A DNA stretch of 64,000 nucleotides from DASSFG01 sp035547915. Its GTDB lineage: Bacteria; Planctomycetota; Planctomycetia; Pirellulales; JAICIG01. Both the position numbers and the translations under genes were made by a program. This document shows positions 44,560 to 52,783 of the stretch, piece after piece. Below the pieces are notes generated by a model. That model was not told the origin of the DNA. It worked only from the letters and a program-made list of their open reading frames with translations, and ran no database searches. Position 1 is the first letter of the stretch. Each line of letters starts with the position of its first letter. The DNA lies in assembly GCA_035547915.1 (NCBI GenBank), contig DASZTS010000039.1, forward strand, positions 1-64,000. The letters run 5' to 3'.

Positions 44560-45765
44560 TCATGCGGCTGCCGGAGCCGATCGTGGCCGACGAGACCGGC
44601 CGCGCGGCGCGCCCCACGAACGCCGGACGTTGATGGCGGCGGCATCGAGCGTGTTTTTGAGGTGCACCGCGTAGAATTTTTCGATCATCTCGACGCTAGT
44701 GCGGCAATTCTTCGCGATTTGGTAGATGTCGGCCCCCTCCATTAGGCGAAGGCAGATATACGTGTGCCGCAAGCTGTAAGCGGTGCGTCGATGCCCATCG
44801 CGGTCGACCTTCAAACCCAACTCGTCGAGGATGGCATTAAAGAGCTCTCGATGCTTCTTGGGGAAGAGACGATCGGTCGGCTGCGGGTCATTGCGCTTCC
44901 GAAGCCTTTGAAACGGCAACACTGCACCGGTTGTGCTCTTGCAGTAGCCTACGCCGCGCTTTCCGCGGACCTCGATTTCTAGGATAGTCTGCCGCGTCGC
45001 GACGTCTTTAACGATCCGTACATCGCGAAATTCAAGCCGCGCTGCCTCGTCGGGCCGCAATCCGGTATTCGCCATGAAGAGGACATAGTCATGCAACTGT
45101 TCGCTCTGCCAACGCCATCGTTTCTTAAGTGGTTGATGTGCCCGCCGCCGCGTTGCTTCATAGAGTGTGCGGTATTCCTCTGGCGAGAACCATGCACGAT
45201 GCATAATTTTCCCCGCTGTCTTGTAGGGCGGCGACAGGTCCGGCAAGAACTGGAGCCAGCCGTGCCGATGGGCCGTTTTTAGCACCTGCCTCAGCGTGAC
45301 AATCTCGTGATGCATGGTGCTGCGGGCTGGCGGCTTGGGTTCGCCCGTTTTTTTATCCTTACGCGAGGTGACACGATGGGCGCGGTAGTCCTGAACGGTG
45401 CCGGCGGTGATATCGGAGACGATCATGGGGCCGAAAAACGGCAAGAGATGGACGCGTAAGATGTCATCGTGTTGCTGCACATAGACCGCATTGCGCTGGC
45501 CTTGCGTGATGACGGGATACTCTCGGAGAAACTGCTCCGCCGCAAACCGGAATGTCTTTCCCGTTTTGACTTCGCCGGCTCGGTCCTTGCCTCTGAGGGT
45601 CAAGTACCAGTCCTCGGCGAACTCTTTGGCAAGCGACAAGCTGTCCGTATCGGTACTCTGTCGCCAATTGCGACCAGCGAGATAGGTTGAACATTGCCAC
45701 TTGTCGCTGTTCTCTCTTTTGTAGACGTGAAGCTTTCCTCCCATCAAAAGATGATGCTCTGCCAT
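44560..45765 (-). CDS. Tyrosine recombinase/integrase
   Basis: 401 residues from ATG 45765 (GGAGGG site; the longer frame to 45810 lacks one). N-terminal SAM-like DNA-binding part ('FRFAAEQFLREYPVITQGQRNAVYVQQHDDILRVHLLPFFG', 'HHEIVTLRQVLKTAHRHGW'). Catalytic domain from about 190: Arg in 'MANTGLRPDEAARLEFRDV', His-x-x-Arg region in 'AYSLRHTYICLRLMEGADIYQIAKNCRTS', and nucleophile Tyr in 'MIEKFYAVHL'. All key residues are present, so it is probably functional. Sits between two tRNA-Leu sequences, the usual att targets. An AT-rich upstream region probably contains its promoter. Confidence 0.9.
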   Translation of the reverse strand: MAEHHLLMGGKLHVYKRENSDKWQCSTYLAGRNWRQSTDTDSLSLAKEFAEDWYLTLRGKDRAGEVKTGKTFRFAAEQFLREYPVITQGQRNAVYVQQHDDILRVHLLPFFGPMIVSDITAGTVQDYRAHRVTSRKDKKTGEPKPPARSTMHHEIVTLRQVLKTAHRHGWLQFLPDLSPPYKTAGKIMHRAWFSPEEYRTLYEATRRRAHQPLKKRWRWQSEQLHDYVLFMANTGLRPDEAARLEFRDVRIVKDVATRQTILEIEVRGKRGVGYCKSTTGAVLPFQRLRKRNDPQPTDRLFPKKHRELFNAILDELGLKVDRDGHRRTAYSLRHTYICLRLMEGADIYQIAKNCRTSVEMIEKFYAVHLKNTLDAAAINVRRSWGAPRGRSRRPRSAPAAA

Positions 45766-46264
45766 GTGCTGCCCTCCGAGCTGTGAAAGTGTGTAAGAGT
45801 TGTGTAACACTAAAAGAATGACGCCTGGATGTCAACTACTCCGTGAACCTAATGATTATTCATCATATTGTAGCGCATCATTCTGTAGGCAGACACGCTT
45901 TTAAGTATATTGCGGCTAGGGCTAACATATTCATATTTATCTCCTTTTCGTTGTTTCAAAATGGTATGTGTAAGAGAATGTGTAATTCCACGGTGTCTAG
46001 AGTGTGATCTGTGCAACGTCTGAGACGTGCCCACACCAATAACGCCTTGTCAAGCGTTGACGGAAACCGACCAAGGATGAAGTGCGCACCCGGGGCCAAG
46101 AGGTATGGCGCAGCCCTTAACATGTCAGTATCCAAAACAGGACGCCTCCAGAAATCCCTGATTGTCTACTCTTGCTGTAAAATAGCTGCAATGGATATCG
46201 CTGGGGATACCCAGCTAGAAACGAAGCCATGTGGTCACAGTTTGTGACCGCATGCCCTGTTGCC
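45766..46264. other. AT-rich spacer upstream of integrase
   Basis: No gene seen. Notably AT-rich at 45780-45970, likely containing the integrase promoter and possible recombinase arm sites. Small open frames here have no family resemblance. Confidence 0.4.
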
Positions 46265-46318
46265 TGGTGCTCGCGGCCGGACTCGAACCGGCACGCCCGG
46301 TTAAGGGCTACGGATTTT
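46265..46318 (-). tRNA. 3' exon of a second tRNA-Leu(UAA), with CCA
   Basis: Minus strand begins AAAATCCGTAGCCC, then a class II variable arm, T-arm GCCGG-TTCGAGT-CCGGC, acceptor CGCGAGC, A73 and encoded CCA. Starting a 3' exon exactly with AAAATCCGT after a G is the arrangement of the group I intron-interrupted tRNA-Leu(UAA) genes known from cyanobacteria and other bacteria. A matching 5' exon (acceptor strand GCTCGCG) is not found within the next 500 bases. Confidence 0.75.
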
Positions 46319-46690
46319 CATACCGCTACAGCTTTCGCTGCCGCTGCAGTGGTAGCGTTTGCGGTCTGGACTATCCCTTCACCATACACAAGGCCGGCGG
46401 TATGACCATCCGCAACGTGATGCGGCTGTCGGGCGCCAGCCGGAACGCGCTGAAAACGCATTTTCGCCGTCTGGTAGAAAGGCGGCATTTGCTGCATCGC
46501 GGTCGGGGAAATGGCTCCCGCGTACGAGCTGCCGTAAGCACCTGCTGTGCTTGGCTCTCGGCAATTTCCCGTAGCCCTTTGCAAGCGTGCGTCGCAGCGA
46601 ATATGATAATTCGCGGCAGCAGCTACCCCAATAGGGTAGGTCAGGCGACGGGAAAGGCCTACCGTTAGGCCCATCGTGAATGCGGGTCGT
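46319..46690 (-). ncRNA. Group I intron (IC3-like) remnant in tRNA-Leu(UAA), interrupted
   Basis: Immediately before the 3' exon the minus strand ends ...GCGGTATG (terminal G). The 3' core block TATGGTGAAGGGATAGTCC (46366-46388) contains the P8/P7 3' strand with the AAGG-ATAGTCC signature and is almost identical to the Azoarcus tRNA-Ile intron core as I recall it. A P9-like hairpin CAGCGAAAGCTG with a GNRA loop follows. Upstream, GCTTG...GGGAAATTGCCGAGAGCCAAGC (about 46548-46590) looks like P4-P5, and CTACCC-TATT-GGGGTAG (46623-46643) like P2. The 5' strand of P7 (GACTA) is missing where protein-coding sequence intrudes, so the intron is probably not self-splicing. The 5' boundary is approximate. 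Confidence 0.65.
46395..46525 (+). pseudogene. Winged helix-turn-helix fragment inserted in intron remnant
   Basis: The plus strand reads 'GGMTIRNVMRLSGASRNALKTHFRRLVERRHLLHRGRGNGSR', closely following the consensus C-terminal wHTH of Fic-type or helicase-like planctomycete proteins ('TIxxLMxLTGASRNTLKxHLRxLVExxxLxRHGxGRGxxY'). There is no upstream catalytic domain and no proper start, so it is a fragment. It occupies the place where the central core of the group I intron should be. Confidence 0.45.
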
Positions 46691-46802
46691 GGAGCAAGTA
46701 GGTCGCACGACGCTCATTCCGTGACCTAGCAAGCTTCACAAGATGACCCTCGTTGAGCTATTGCCCGGCAGAGGCTAAAGACTCCAGAGATTCACCAATC
46801 CG

Positions 46803-48191
46803 ATGCCCACCACCGACACGATTCCGGTTGAGCAACTACGGCTTGACCTAAAGAATTTCCGCACGACTCCGCAAAAAAATGAACTTGGCGCTGTTCGGGC
46901 AATGATTGCGATCAACCCGGATTGGTTTTGGGCTTTGGCAGAAAGCCTATTAGACGACGGGTATCAGATCACCGAGAATATCCTCGTCATACGAACGCCA
47001 AACGGCAAAGGAGAGCTAGTTGTCAAAGAAGGCAACCGTCGAGTTGCCATTCTGAAACTGTGTCTTGGACATATTCGGCGCGGTGGTCTCTCGATGCCGT
47101 CGTCGATCGAGACAAGGATCGGCGACCTAGATTCGGCATGGAAGGAGGCGAACCAGAAGGTCCCCTGCGCCATTTATGCCAAAGAGGAGGCTTCCCTGGT
47201 CGACAAGATTGTCACCTTGACGCACGGTAAGGGCGAGAAGGCGGGACGGGACAAATGGAAGGCGGTTGCGCGTGCTCGCCACAACCGCGATATGAGTAGG
47301 GGAAGCGAACCCGCCCTCGATCTGCTCGAACGTTATCTAAAAAACGGCCGGAATCTGACCGCTCATCAAAAGGAGCGCTGGGGCGGCGACTATCCACTGA
47401 CAGTCCTTGAGGAAGCCCTGAAACGGCTTGCGCCGCGGTTCAACGTAACGACAGCGAGGGAATTGGCGGACGCATATCCGCGAGGCATGCCACAAAAAGC
47501 GGCGATGGAAGACATTCTTCGAGACATCGGCTTGGAAAGCCTGGGGTTTGCCGAAATTCGTAACAAGGACGTCGACTTCGCATTGACCAGATACGGGATT
47601 CCCAGTATTCAGGCAACCAAAGGGACGCCTGCACCGCAAACGACTACGGGCGGAGGAGGCTCTGCGGGCCCGCCGACCGCCGGCAAATCGACGAAGGCAA
47701 CGCGGAAGACGAAAGCCGCGGCAACGGACGATCCACGGGCCGTCATCCGAGCTCTGAAGTCTTTCTCTCCGGTTGGAAACCGTCGCGAGAAACTGGTGAC
47801 CCTGCTCGACGAAGCTCGAACGCTCAAACTCGAACGTCACCCGCATGCCTTCTGTTTCGTGCTCCGAAGCATGTTCGAAATATCTGCAAAAGCATACTGC
47901 GCAGATCATTTAAAGTCGGGCGGTCCGAAGGCGGCAAAGGCGACCGGTGAAGACCGCCTTCTCGTCGAGGTCTTACGCGATATTACGGCCCATTTGACGA
48001 AGAATAACACCGACAAAGAAATGAAGAAAACACTACATGGAGCGATGGCAGAAATGGCGAAATCCAGCGGGTTTTTATCCGTTACCTCGATGAACCAACT
48101 CGTGCATCATCCGACATTCTCGGTTAAGGACACGCATATCAGCAGCTTGTTCTTTAATATCTTCCCGTTGCTCGCCGCAATGAATTCGTAG
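46803..48191 (+). CDS. ParB/Srx-like N-terminal domain protein with helical C-terminal domain
   Basis: 462 residues. N-terminal ParB/sulfiredoxin-like fold: 'IPVEQLRLDLKNFR', 'LAESLLDDGYQITENILVI' and 'GELVVKEGNRRVAILKL' (the GNRR motif of the ParB nucleotide-binding pocket). A middle helical region is followed by a Gly/Thr/Lys-rich linker (about 270-310). The C-terminal domain (about 315-462; 'HPHAFCFVLRSMFEISAKAYCADH', 'LLVEVLRDITAHLT', 'SVTSMNQLVHHPTFSVKDTHISSLFFNIFPLLAAM') resembles HEPN-like helical domains of defence proteins. ParB-like enzymes of this group are NTPases or nucleases rather than partition factors. Followed 72 bases later by a Dam-type methylase, so the two probably work together. 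Confidence 0.75.
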   Translation: MPTTDTIPVEQLRLDLKNFRTTPQKNELGAVRAMIAINPDWFWALAESLLDDGYQITENILVIRTPNGKGELVVKEGNRRVAILKLCLGHIRRGGLSMPSSIETRIGDLDSAWKEANQKVPCAIYAKEEASLVDKIVTLTHGKGEKAGRDKWKAVARARHNRDMSRGSEPALDLLERYLKNGRNLTAHQKERWGGDYPLTVLEEALKRLAPRFNVTTARELADAYPRGMPQKAAMEDILRDIGLESLGFAEIRNKDVDFALTRYGIPSIQATKGTPAPQTTTGGGGSAGPPTAGKSTKATRKTKAAATDDPRAVIRALKSFSPVGNRREKLVTLLDEARTLKLERHPHAFCFVLRSMFEISAKAYCADHLKSGGPKAAKATGEDRLLVEVLRDITAHLTKNNTDKEMKKTLHGAMAEMAKSSGFLSVTSMNQLVHHPTFSVKDTHISSLFFNIFPLLAAMNS

Positions 48192-48263
48192 AGGCGGCTG
48201 GATAGATAAGTCACCGCTATGCGGTCTGAACGATACCTGTCTAGTCACATTCACCTGGGTTTA

Positions 48264-49184
48264 ATGAATCGCTATAAGACTCCGCTACGATACCCTGGCG
48301 GGAAGCAGCGGCTTGCTCCATTCGTCCTCGAAGTGCTAAAGCAGACGAGCTTGGAGGGTGGCGACTACGTCGAGCCATTTGCTGGCGGCGCCGGTGTCGC
48401 AATTGAGCTATTGTTGAATGATAGCGTCTCTCGCATTCATTTAAACGACTTGTCCAAGCCCGTCTATGCATTTTGGCGGGCGATTCTTACGAAGACCGAC
48501 GAGTTTTGCAGGTTGGTCGCGAGTGCATCGCTGACGGTCGCAGAATGGCGCCGTCAAAAGGAAGTGCTGTCGCGACCTGGCGAACACGACCAGCTTACGC
48601 TAGCGTTCAGCTTCTTCTATTTAAACCGTTGTAATCGGTCAGGCATCCCATCGGGCGGATGCATCGGTGGCATAGAGCAATCGGGGGAATGGACGATTGG
48701 AGCCAGGTTTCCACGGAACGAGTTGATACGGAGGATCGAGCTCATCGCCGCAAGGAAGAAGGCGATTGTCATTAAAAACTGCGACGCCGAAACGTTCTTG
48801 GAGAATTATGTCTCCGGTCTGCCGAGAAAGACGCTCGTCTATTGTGACCCCCCATATTTTCGGAAGTCCAATCGGCTGTACCTTAATCATTACGACTCCG
48901 CCGATCATGCTCGTCTTGCAAAAACGATCCAACGGACAATAAAAAGCTCTTGGTTGGTATCGTATGACGCGGTGCCTGAGATAATTGGATACTATTCGCC
49001 GCGGCGGTGGTTTATCTATGATTTACAATACAATGCGGCGACGGCTTATAAAGGGGCTGAGGTGTTAATAGTATCCGACAATCTGAAAATCCCTGATGCC
49101 TCAAGCGTGAAGTGCGTCGATACGGGGCTGCGTCGTGGATGGCAGCAGTTTTATCCGAGTCGGGCGAAGCCAAGGCGACACTAA
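48264..49184 (+). CDS. Dam-family DNA adenine N6-methyltransferase
   Basis: 306 residues from ATG 48264; a frame extension to 48219 adds 15 unlikely residues. Class alpha amino-methyltransferase order: SAM motif 'TPLRYPGGKQRLAPFVLEVL', 'YVEPFAGGAGVAIELL', target-recognition region, and catalytic 'LVYCDPPYFRKS' (DPPY). It methylates adenine N6 in a short target, but the recognition sequence cannot be read off. No restriction endonuclease of known type is adjacent; the upstream ParB-like protein is the only partner. Converges with the DUF6527 gene. Confidence 0.88.
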   Translation: MNRYKTPLRYPGGKQRLAPFVLEVLKQTSLEGGDYVEPFAGGAGVAIELLLNDSVSRIHLNDLSKPVYAFWRAILTKTDEFCRLVASASLTVAEWRRQKEVLSRPGEHDQLTLAFSFFYLNRCNRSGIPSGGCIGGIEQSGEWTIGARFPRNELIRRIELIAARKKAIVIKNCDAETFLENYVSGLPRKTLVYCDPPYFRKSNRLYLNHYDSADHARLAKTIQRTIKSSWLVSYDAVPEIIGYYSPRRWFIYDLQYNAATAYKGAEVLIVSDNLKIPDASSVKCVDTGLRRGWQQFYPSRAKPRRH

Positions 49185-49349
49185 CGACAAACGAGGTTCC
49201 GGTCGACCTCAGTCGAAATTGGGTGGCGACCGGGCTGCCAAAGGACCTTCGTCGCGATTTCGGGCTTGCTTTCCAGAATTGTAGCGGTGTCGAAGCACGT
49301 CTAAGCTTTTGAGTGCGACAGCGTTTTTCATCGATCTTATCCCAATCGA

Positions 49350-49811
49350 TCACGAAAACCACCTTTTGAGCCTAAGCCAAAGGCTTTCGCCTGGCGTCGA
49401 GGCCGGCGGCATGGCAGGCGGCGGCTCAGAGGTCAGTGTTACCTCGTCACCAGACGGAGCCTGGGCTGTAGCGTAATATCTGTCCCTGGCCCTGGCTTCC
49501 CGTGCCCGGCCCCTCGCAATCTGCTGCTCAGTCCATTTCGGCGCCCACACCACCCTACTCTCCGTAATGAAGTAGTGAGACTGGCAGGGTAAGCTCCAGC
49601 TTCCAATCGAAGGATAAAGCGAGACCGACGTTCCGTCGAAGGTCAACTGCCAACCCGTAGGTGATAGCGGCGTCACGACTTCCCTTCCGCAGCCGCAGCA
49701 GCATTTATGCACGGCGGTACCATGTTGCCTGGAGATGTAGAGCGTGCGCTCCTTGAGTTCCTCTGGGATGTATTCCACGAACTCGTGAGCGAACACGATC
49801 TCAGCCATCAT
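49350..49811 (-). CDS. DUF6527-family protein, third gene of ubiquitin-like operon
   Basis: 153 residues. Putative metal site 'HKCCCGCGREVVTPLS' plus 'SLPCQSHYFITESRVVWAPKW' (Cys-Cys-Cys-x-Cys then Cys-x-x-His), with the intervening 'GWQLTFDGTSVSLYPSIGSW' typical of DUF6527. The last 45 residues are a Pro-rich tail. DUF6527 proteins recur next to multiubiquitin and ThiF genes; their biochemical role is unknown, and a zinc-bound adaptor or E3/deconjugation accessory is inference. Its start overlaps the ThiF stop by 11 bases (ATGATGGCTGA), so it is translationally coupled. Confidence 0.8.
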   Translation of the reverse strand: MMAEIVFAHEFVEYIPEELKERTLYISRQHGTAVHKCCCGCGREVVTPLSPTGWQLTFDGTSVSLYPSIGSWSLPCQSHYFITESRVVWAPKWTEQQIARGRAREARARDRYYATAQAPSGDEVTLTSEPPPAMPPASTPGESLWLRLKRWFS

Positions 49812-51003
49812 GCACGTCCTCGGATATGAGTTGGTTCGACCTTATCGTGTACGCGCACCAATGCTCGTGCGTAGTGTCATGGTAGTAGCCGCAAAGTTTT
49901 TTCCACCTTATGACGGCCAGGGCGGCATTCAGCGCGTTCAGTTCGCCAATCTGCACGTTTTGGGAATATTCGTTGGCCGCTTCGCCGTCGGCAAACGCAA
50001 CGCGGCGTCGCAGGTGATCGCGCTTGTTCGGCGTGCTAGTGGTAACTGTCACGATTCCCCCGAGCGTATTGTCTTCGCCGAGCTGTATGCCCATCCCCAC
50101 ATCGACGAAGGGGGTGCCCCATTCCTCCAGTCGCTCGACCATCAGCCGCTTGCCTGTGCCCTTGTCGATGCAGATGAAGACGAAGTTCATTCCCTTCAGG
50201 TGCTCCACGGTTGTCTCATCGATGAAGCAGTCGTGGGGCACGATCTTTTTTCGCATCCGCGAGTAGATGCCCGTCAGGTACTCAACTTTCTGCTGCTTCC
50301 GGCCTAGGTCATCGAGAGACGGCGCGCCGGGACACCTGAACGCATTGTGGTTCAGGAAAATATCGCGGTCAAAGAGGTGAATCTCCGCGACCGGCGTCTT
50401 GGCAACGAAGTCTAGCACATAGCTGCCGGTTGCGCCCACGCCCACGATGGCAATCTTCGGCCCTTTGAGCCGGTGATTAGCCATGACGATGCCCGCCTTG
50501 GTGGCCGCAGTGTCGATGTAGTTGAAAACTGAGTCGTCCTCTTCCTCGGGCACGACGACGGGGTGAGTATAAGGCGTGGCTGCGGTATCAATCGCCTGGG
50601 CGGGGCTGCAAATGATTGCAACGAGCGTTGTTATTTTGTCGTAGTAGTTCGGGAATTTGCCTGGGTTCGGACCGGTCTTCGGTACCCTCGATATTTGATG
50701 ATTTAGGCTCAGCCCTTCACCCAGCGCCTGATTCGCATTCGGGCTTACTCCGGGCAGCGTGGCGCCGTTCTCGTCACAAGGAGGTTCACCGATGAAGAAG
50801 ACGACGTGCGTTTCCGGGGGCATCGTCGTCTCTCCGGCGAGATCCAGTACCGACGCGATGATCCCACGTTTGACCTCCTTGGCGGAGTTCACGTACGGAA
50901 CATTGCGGACAAACAAGTGATTGGATTTTCCGACGAAGATATCCAGTCCATCGGCGCGGAGCTGGCTAAGGTCCGGGTTAAGACTGACCAGTTTCTGTGA
51001 CAT
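49801..51003 (-). CDS. ThiF/E1-like adenylyltransferase with DUF6791-type N-terminal domain
   Basis: 400 residues. The N-terminal half (about 1-150) contains 'THVVFFIGEPPCDENGATLPGV' and 'NYYDKITTLVAIICSPAQAID', which I assign to the DUF6791-type domain that precedes E1 domains in multiubiquitin operons. The C-terminal half is a ThiF/MoeB/E1 Rossmann domain: nucleotide loop 'PKIAIVGVGATGSYVLDFVAKT', Asp in 'IHLFDRDIFLNHNAFRCPG' and Arg/Asn of the adenylation site. I cannot identify the catalytic thioester Cys with certainty and see no zinc CxxC pairs. Predicted to activate the C-terminus of the Ubl encoded just upstream; the two genes overlap by 26 bases. Confidence 0.87.
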   Translation of the reverse strand: MSQKLVSLNPDLSQLRADGLDIFVGKSNHLFVRNVPYVNSAKEVKRGIIASVLDLAGETTMPPETHVVFFIGEPPCDENGATLPGVSPNANQALGEGLSLNHQISRVPKTGPNPGKFPNYYDKITTLVAIICSPAQAIDTAATPYTHPVVVPEEEDDSVFNYIDTAATKAGIVMANHRLKGPKIAIVGVGATGSYVLDFVAKTPVAEIHLFDRDIFLNHNAFRCPGAPSLDDLGRKQQKVEYLTGIYSRMRKKIVPHDCFIDETTVEHLKGMNFVFICIDKGTGKRLMVERLEEWGTPFVDVGMGIQLGEDNTLGGIVTVTTSTPNKRDHLRRRVAFADGEAANEYSQNVQIGELNALNAALAVIRWKKLCGYYHDTTHEHWCAYTIRSNQLISEDVHDG

Positions 51004-51217
51004 CGAATTTCATCCCATTCTCAATCTGAACACTGTGTCCCTCTGTGAGGCTTCCACCATGGTGGCCGCGGCTCCACGTCACGGTGAAAAACGCGTTGGG
51101 GGGAATCGGATTGAAGGCCAAGGTGACGACCTGGGCGAAGGAGATGGGCTTATCGGGCACCTTCTTCGGCCTTCCGTTGACGATGATGTTGATCTCTTTT
51201 TCGTGCTCAGCGCTCAT
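50978..51217 (-). CDS. Ubiquitin-like protein, multiubiquitin family (single domain)
   Basis: 79 residues from ATG 51217 with a GAGGT ribosome binding site (the longer frame to 51334 lacks a good start). Beta-grasp pattern: 'INIIVNGRPKKVPDKPISFAQVVTLAF', 'NAFFTVTWSRGHHGGSLTEGHSVQIENGMKFDVTET'. This is the multiubiquitin (PF14452) profile, here as a single copy rather than two or three in tandem. The chain ends ...ETGQS, with no terminal Gly-Gly, so either the last residues are trimmed or the C-terminus is not conjugated. First gene of the Ubl-E1-DUF6527 operon. Confidence 0.85.
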   Translation of the reverse strand: MSAEHEKEINIIVNGRPKKVPDKPISFAQVVTLAFNPIPPNAFFTVTWSRGHHGGSLTEGHSVQIENGMKFDVTETGQS

Positions 51218-51585
51218 ACGACCTCGTGCAGAAAGTGGTCCATTGGAAGCTTGTCCGCGGCGTACCGGCGGCTCTTCCATACCGCGGGCCGCACAAATGT
51301 TCCCCCGCGAGATCGGTGGGCCTGTCGACCACAACGGTGATCGTCTGCCGTGATCGTCGCGGGGTACCTACTAAATAGGCGGAATGGCACGTGCCGCTCC
51401 CCAAAAAACGGACAACGGCACAAGGCTCCCTATTTTACCTGTCCTGCGTCACCTGCCAGGCGATATGGCAGATCGGTGCCTGCTGGAGACAATCACAAAA
51501 GGCGGATGCACCCCGGGGCTGCCGGCCTATATAAGTAGAAATTGCTGCGCGCACGCCTAGTCGAACCCACGGACAGTCGGAACAA
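51218..51585. promoter_or_regulatory. Divergent promoter region between Ubl operon and sigma/PRTase operon
   Basis: About 370 bases shared by two divergent operons. I see no other gene. Contains GC-rich short repeats but no clear canonical -35/-10 pair, which is consistent with recognition by the dedicated sigma factor encoded next door (inference). Confidence 0.35.
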
Positions 51586-52758
51586 ATGAGTTCGCGAGAG
51601 TTGTCAGGTCGTCCCGGTGTCCGTGCGTACGCGAATGCGGAGGCTTACGAGTTCCCTGCAGTGGGACCGTTAAGCGAACACGATGAACGGCAGCTATTTG
51701 CGGACGTCGAACAGGGCCGTGCGGCCGCATTGGAACTAAGCTCTGCAATCCTGCAGTGCCTCGAACCTGCGCTTGCAATGTGCGGATGGCACTTGTTCTC
51801 GCTCGAGGACGTGTTGGAGATCGCGCGCGAGGTCATAAACGGCTCGCTCGCGCCGAACAGCATCGAGCAGCAACAAGGTGTCCGAGACCGTCGCGGCAAG
51901 CTCGTGGACGATTTGCGACAGGCAATCCTTATTGCGATCGTCAACGCCGGCCAGGACGAAACGCTCGGATCCAAGTGGATTGACCTGCACCTTCCTCGAT
52001 CGCAGCTGCTCAAAAGCATCGCAGCGCCATTCCTGGATCAAACAGGCTGGGAACGGATTTCGCAACGGCAATCGGCCGTTCACCGCCTTGTCGAAGCCCA
52101 CATGCCGCTTGCCGAGAAATGGGCTCGCCGCGCCATGCGGCAACCTGATGATGTGACTGCCCTTCTGAACGAAGCCGTCCTGATCCTTATGGCCGCCGTC
52201 GATCGCTTCGATCCTGCAAATGGCAACCGCTTCTCGACTTACGCTGATGCTGCACTTCGCAATGAGTTACACCGCAGATCACCTTCAGGTACGGCACTAC
52301 GGCGCAACACCCAGTCTGCGCTGCGCCAGGTCAACGTGGCACGAGCTGACTTGATGCAGCGGCACCAACGCTCGGTTACCGACGAGGAGGTAGAGGCATT
52401 CTTGGACTTCACGCCGCAAAAGTATCTTCAGATCGAGAACGTCAGGCAGCTCCTGCTTGTGCTGAGGCAGCAGGATGGCGTGAATCCCACTCAGGCACAG
52501 CACGCCGATTACCGATTCGCGGACCCCTACGAACAGGTAGTCACAAAAGAGCTCCGTGATCTCCTGCAGAAACTGCTGCGTGTGTTGCCTGACTTTGAAC
52601 GGCAAGTGTTCGTCGGCAAGGTCCTAGAAGGTTTGTCGTTCCGTGAAATGGCAAAACTACATCGGTGTCGTCAGGACAAAGTCAGCAAGGCATATGACTT
52701 CGCCCGGCAAGCTCTCAAGCGGCGGCTAGGAGCCTTTGAGAATCACTCCCCCCGTTAG
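51586..52758 (+). CDS. Sigma-70-family RNA polymerase factor (group 3-like)
   Basis: 390 residues, much longer than an ECF factor. N-terminal part 'LSEHDERQLFADVEQGRAAALELSSAILQCLEPAL' resembles sigma region 1.2. Region 2 lies at about 165-225 ('AVHRLVEAHMPLAEKWARRAMRQPDDVTALLNEAVLILMAAVDRFDPANGNRFSTYADAALRNELHR', the classic aromatic/RFSTYA core). A region-3-like helical segment with 'SVTDEEVEAFL' follows, and region 4 is at about 325-380 ('LLRVLPDFERQVFVGKVLEGLSFREMAKLHRCRQDKVSKAYDFARQAL'). It heads an operon with the dual-PRTase gene, 25 bases downstream, and may direct transcription of this cluster only. Confidence 0.88.
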   Translation: MSSRELSGRPGVRAYANAEAYEFPAVGPLSEHDERQLFADVEQGRAAALELSSAILQCLEPALAMCGWHLFSLEDVLEIAREVINGSLAPNSIEQQQGVRDRRGKLVDDLRQAILIAIVNAGQDETLGSKWIDLHLPRSQLLKSIAAPFLDQTGWERISQRQSAVHRLVEAHMPLAEKWARRAMRQPDDVTALLNEAVLILMAAVDRFDPANGNRFSTYADAALRNELHRRSPSGTALRRNTQSALRQVNVARADLMQRHQRSVTDEEVEAFLDFTPQKYLQIENVRQLLLVLRQQDGVNPTQAQHADYRFADPYEQVVTKELRDLLQKLLRVLPDFERQVFVGKVLEGLSFREMAKLHRCRQDKVSKAYDFARQALKRRLGAFENHSPR

Positions 52759-52783
52759 GTAAGCATCCCCACCGACTTTTAAC

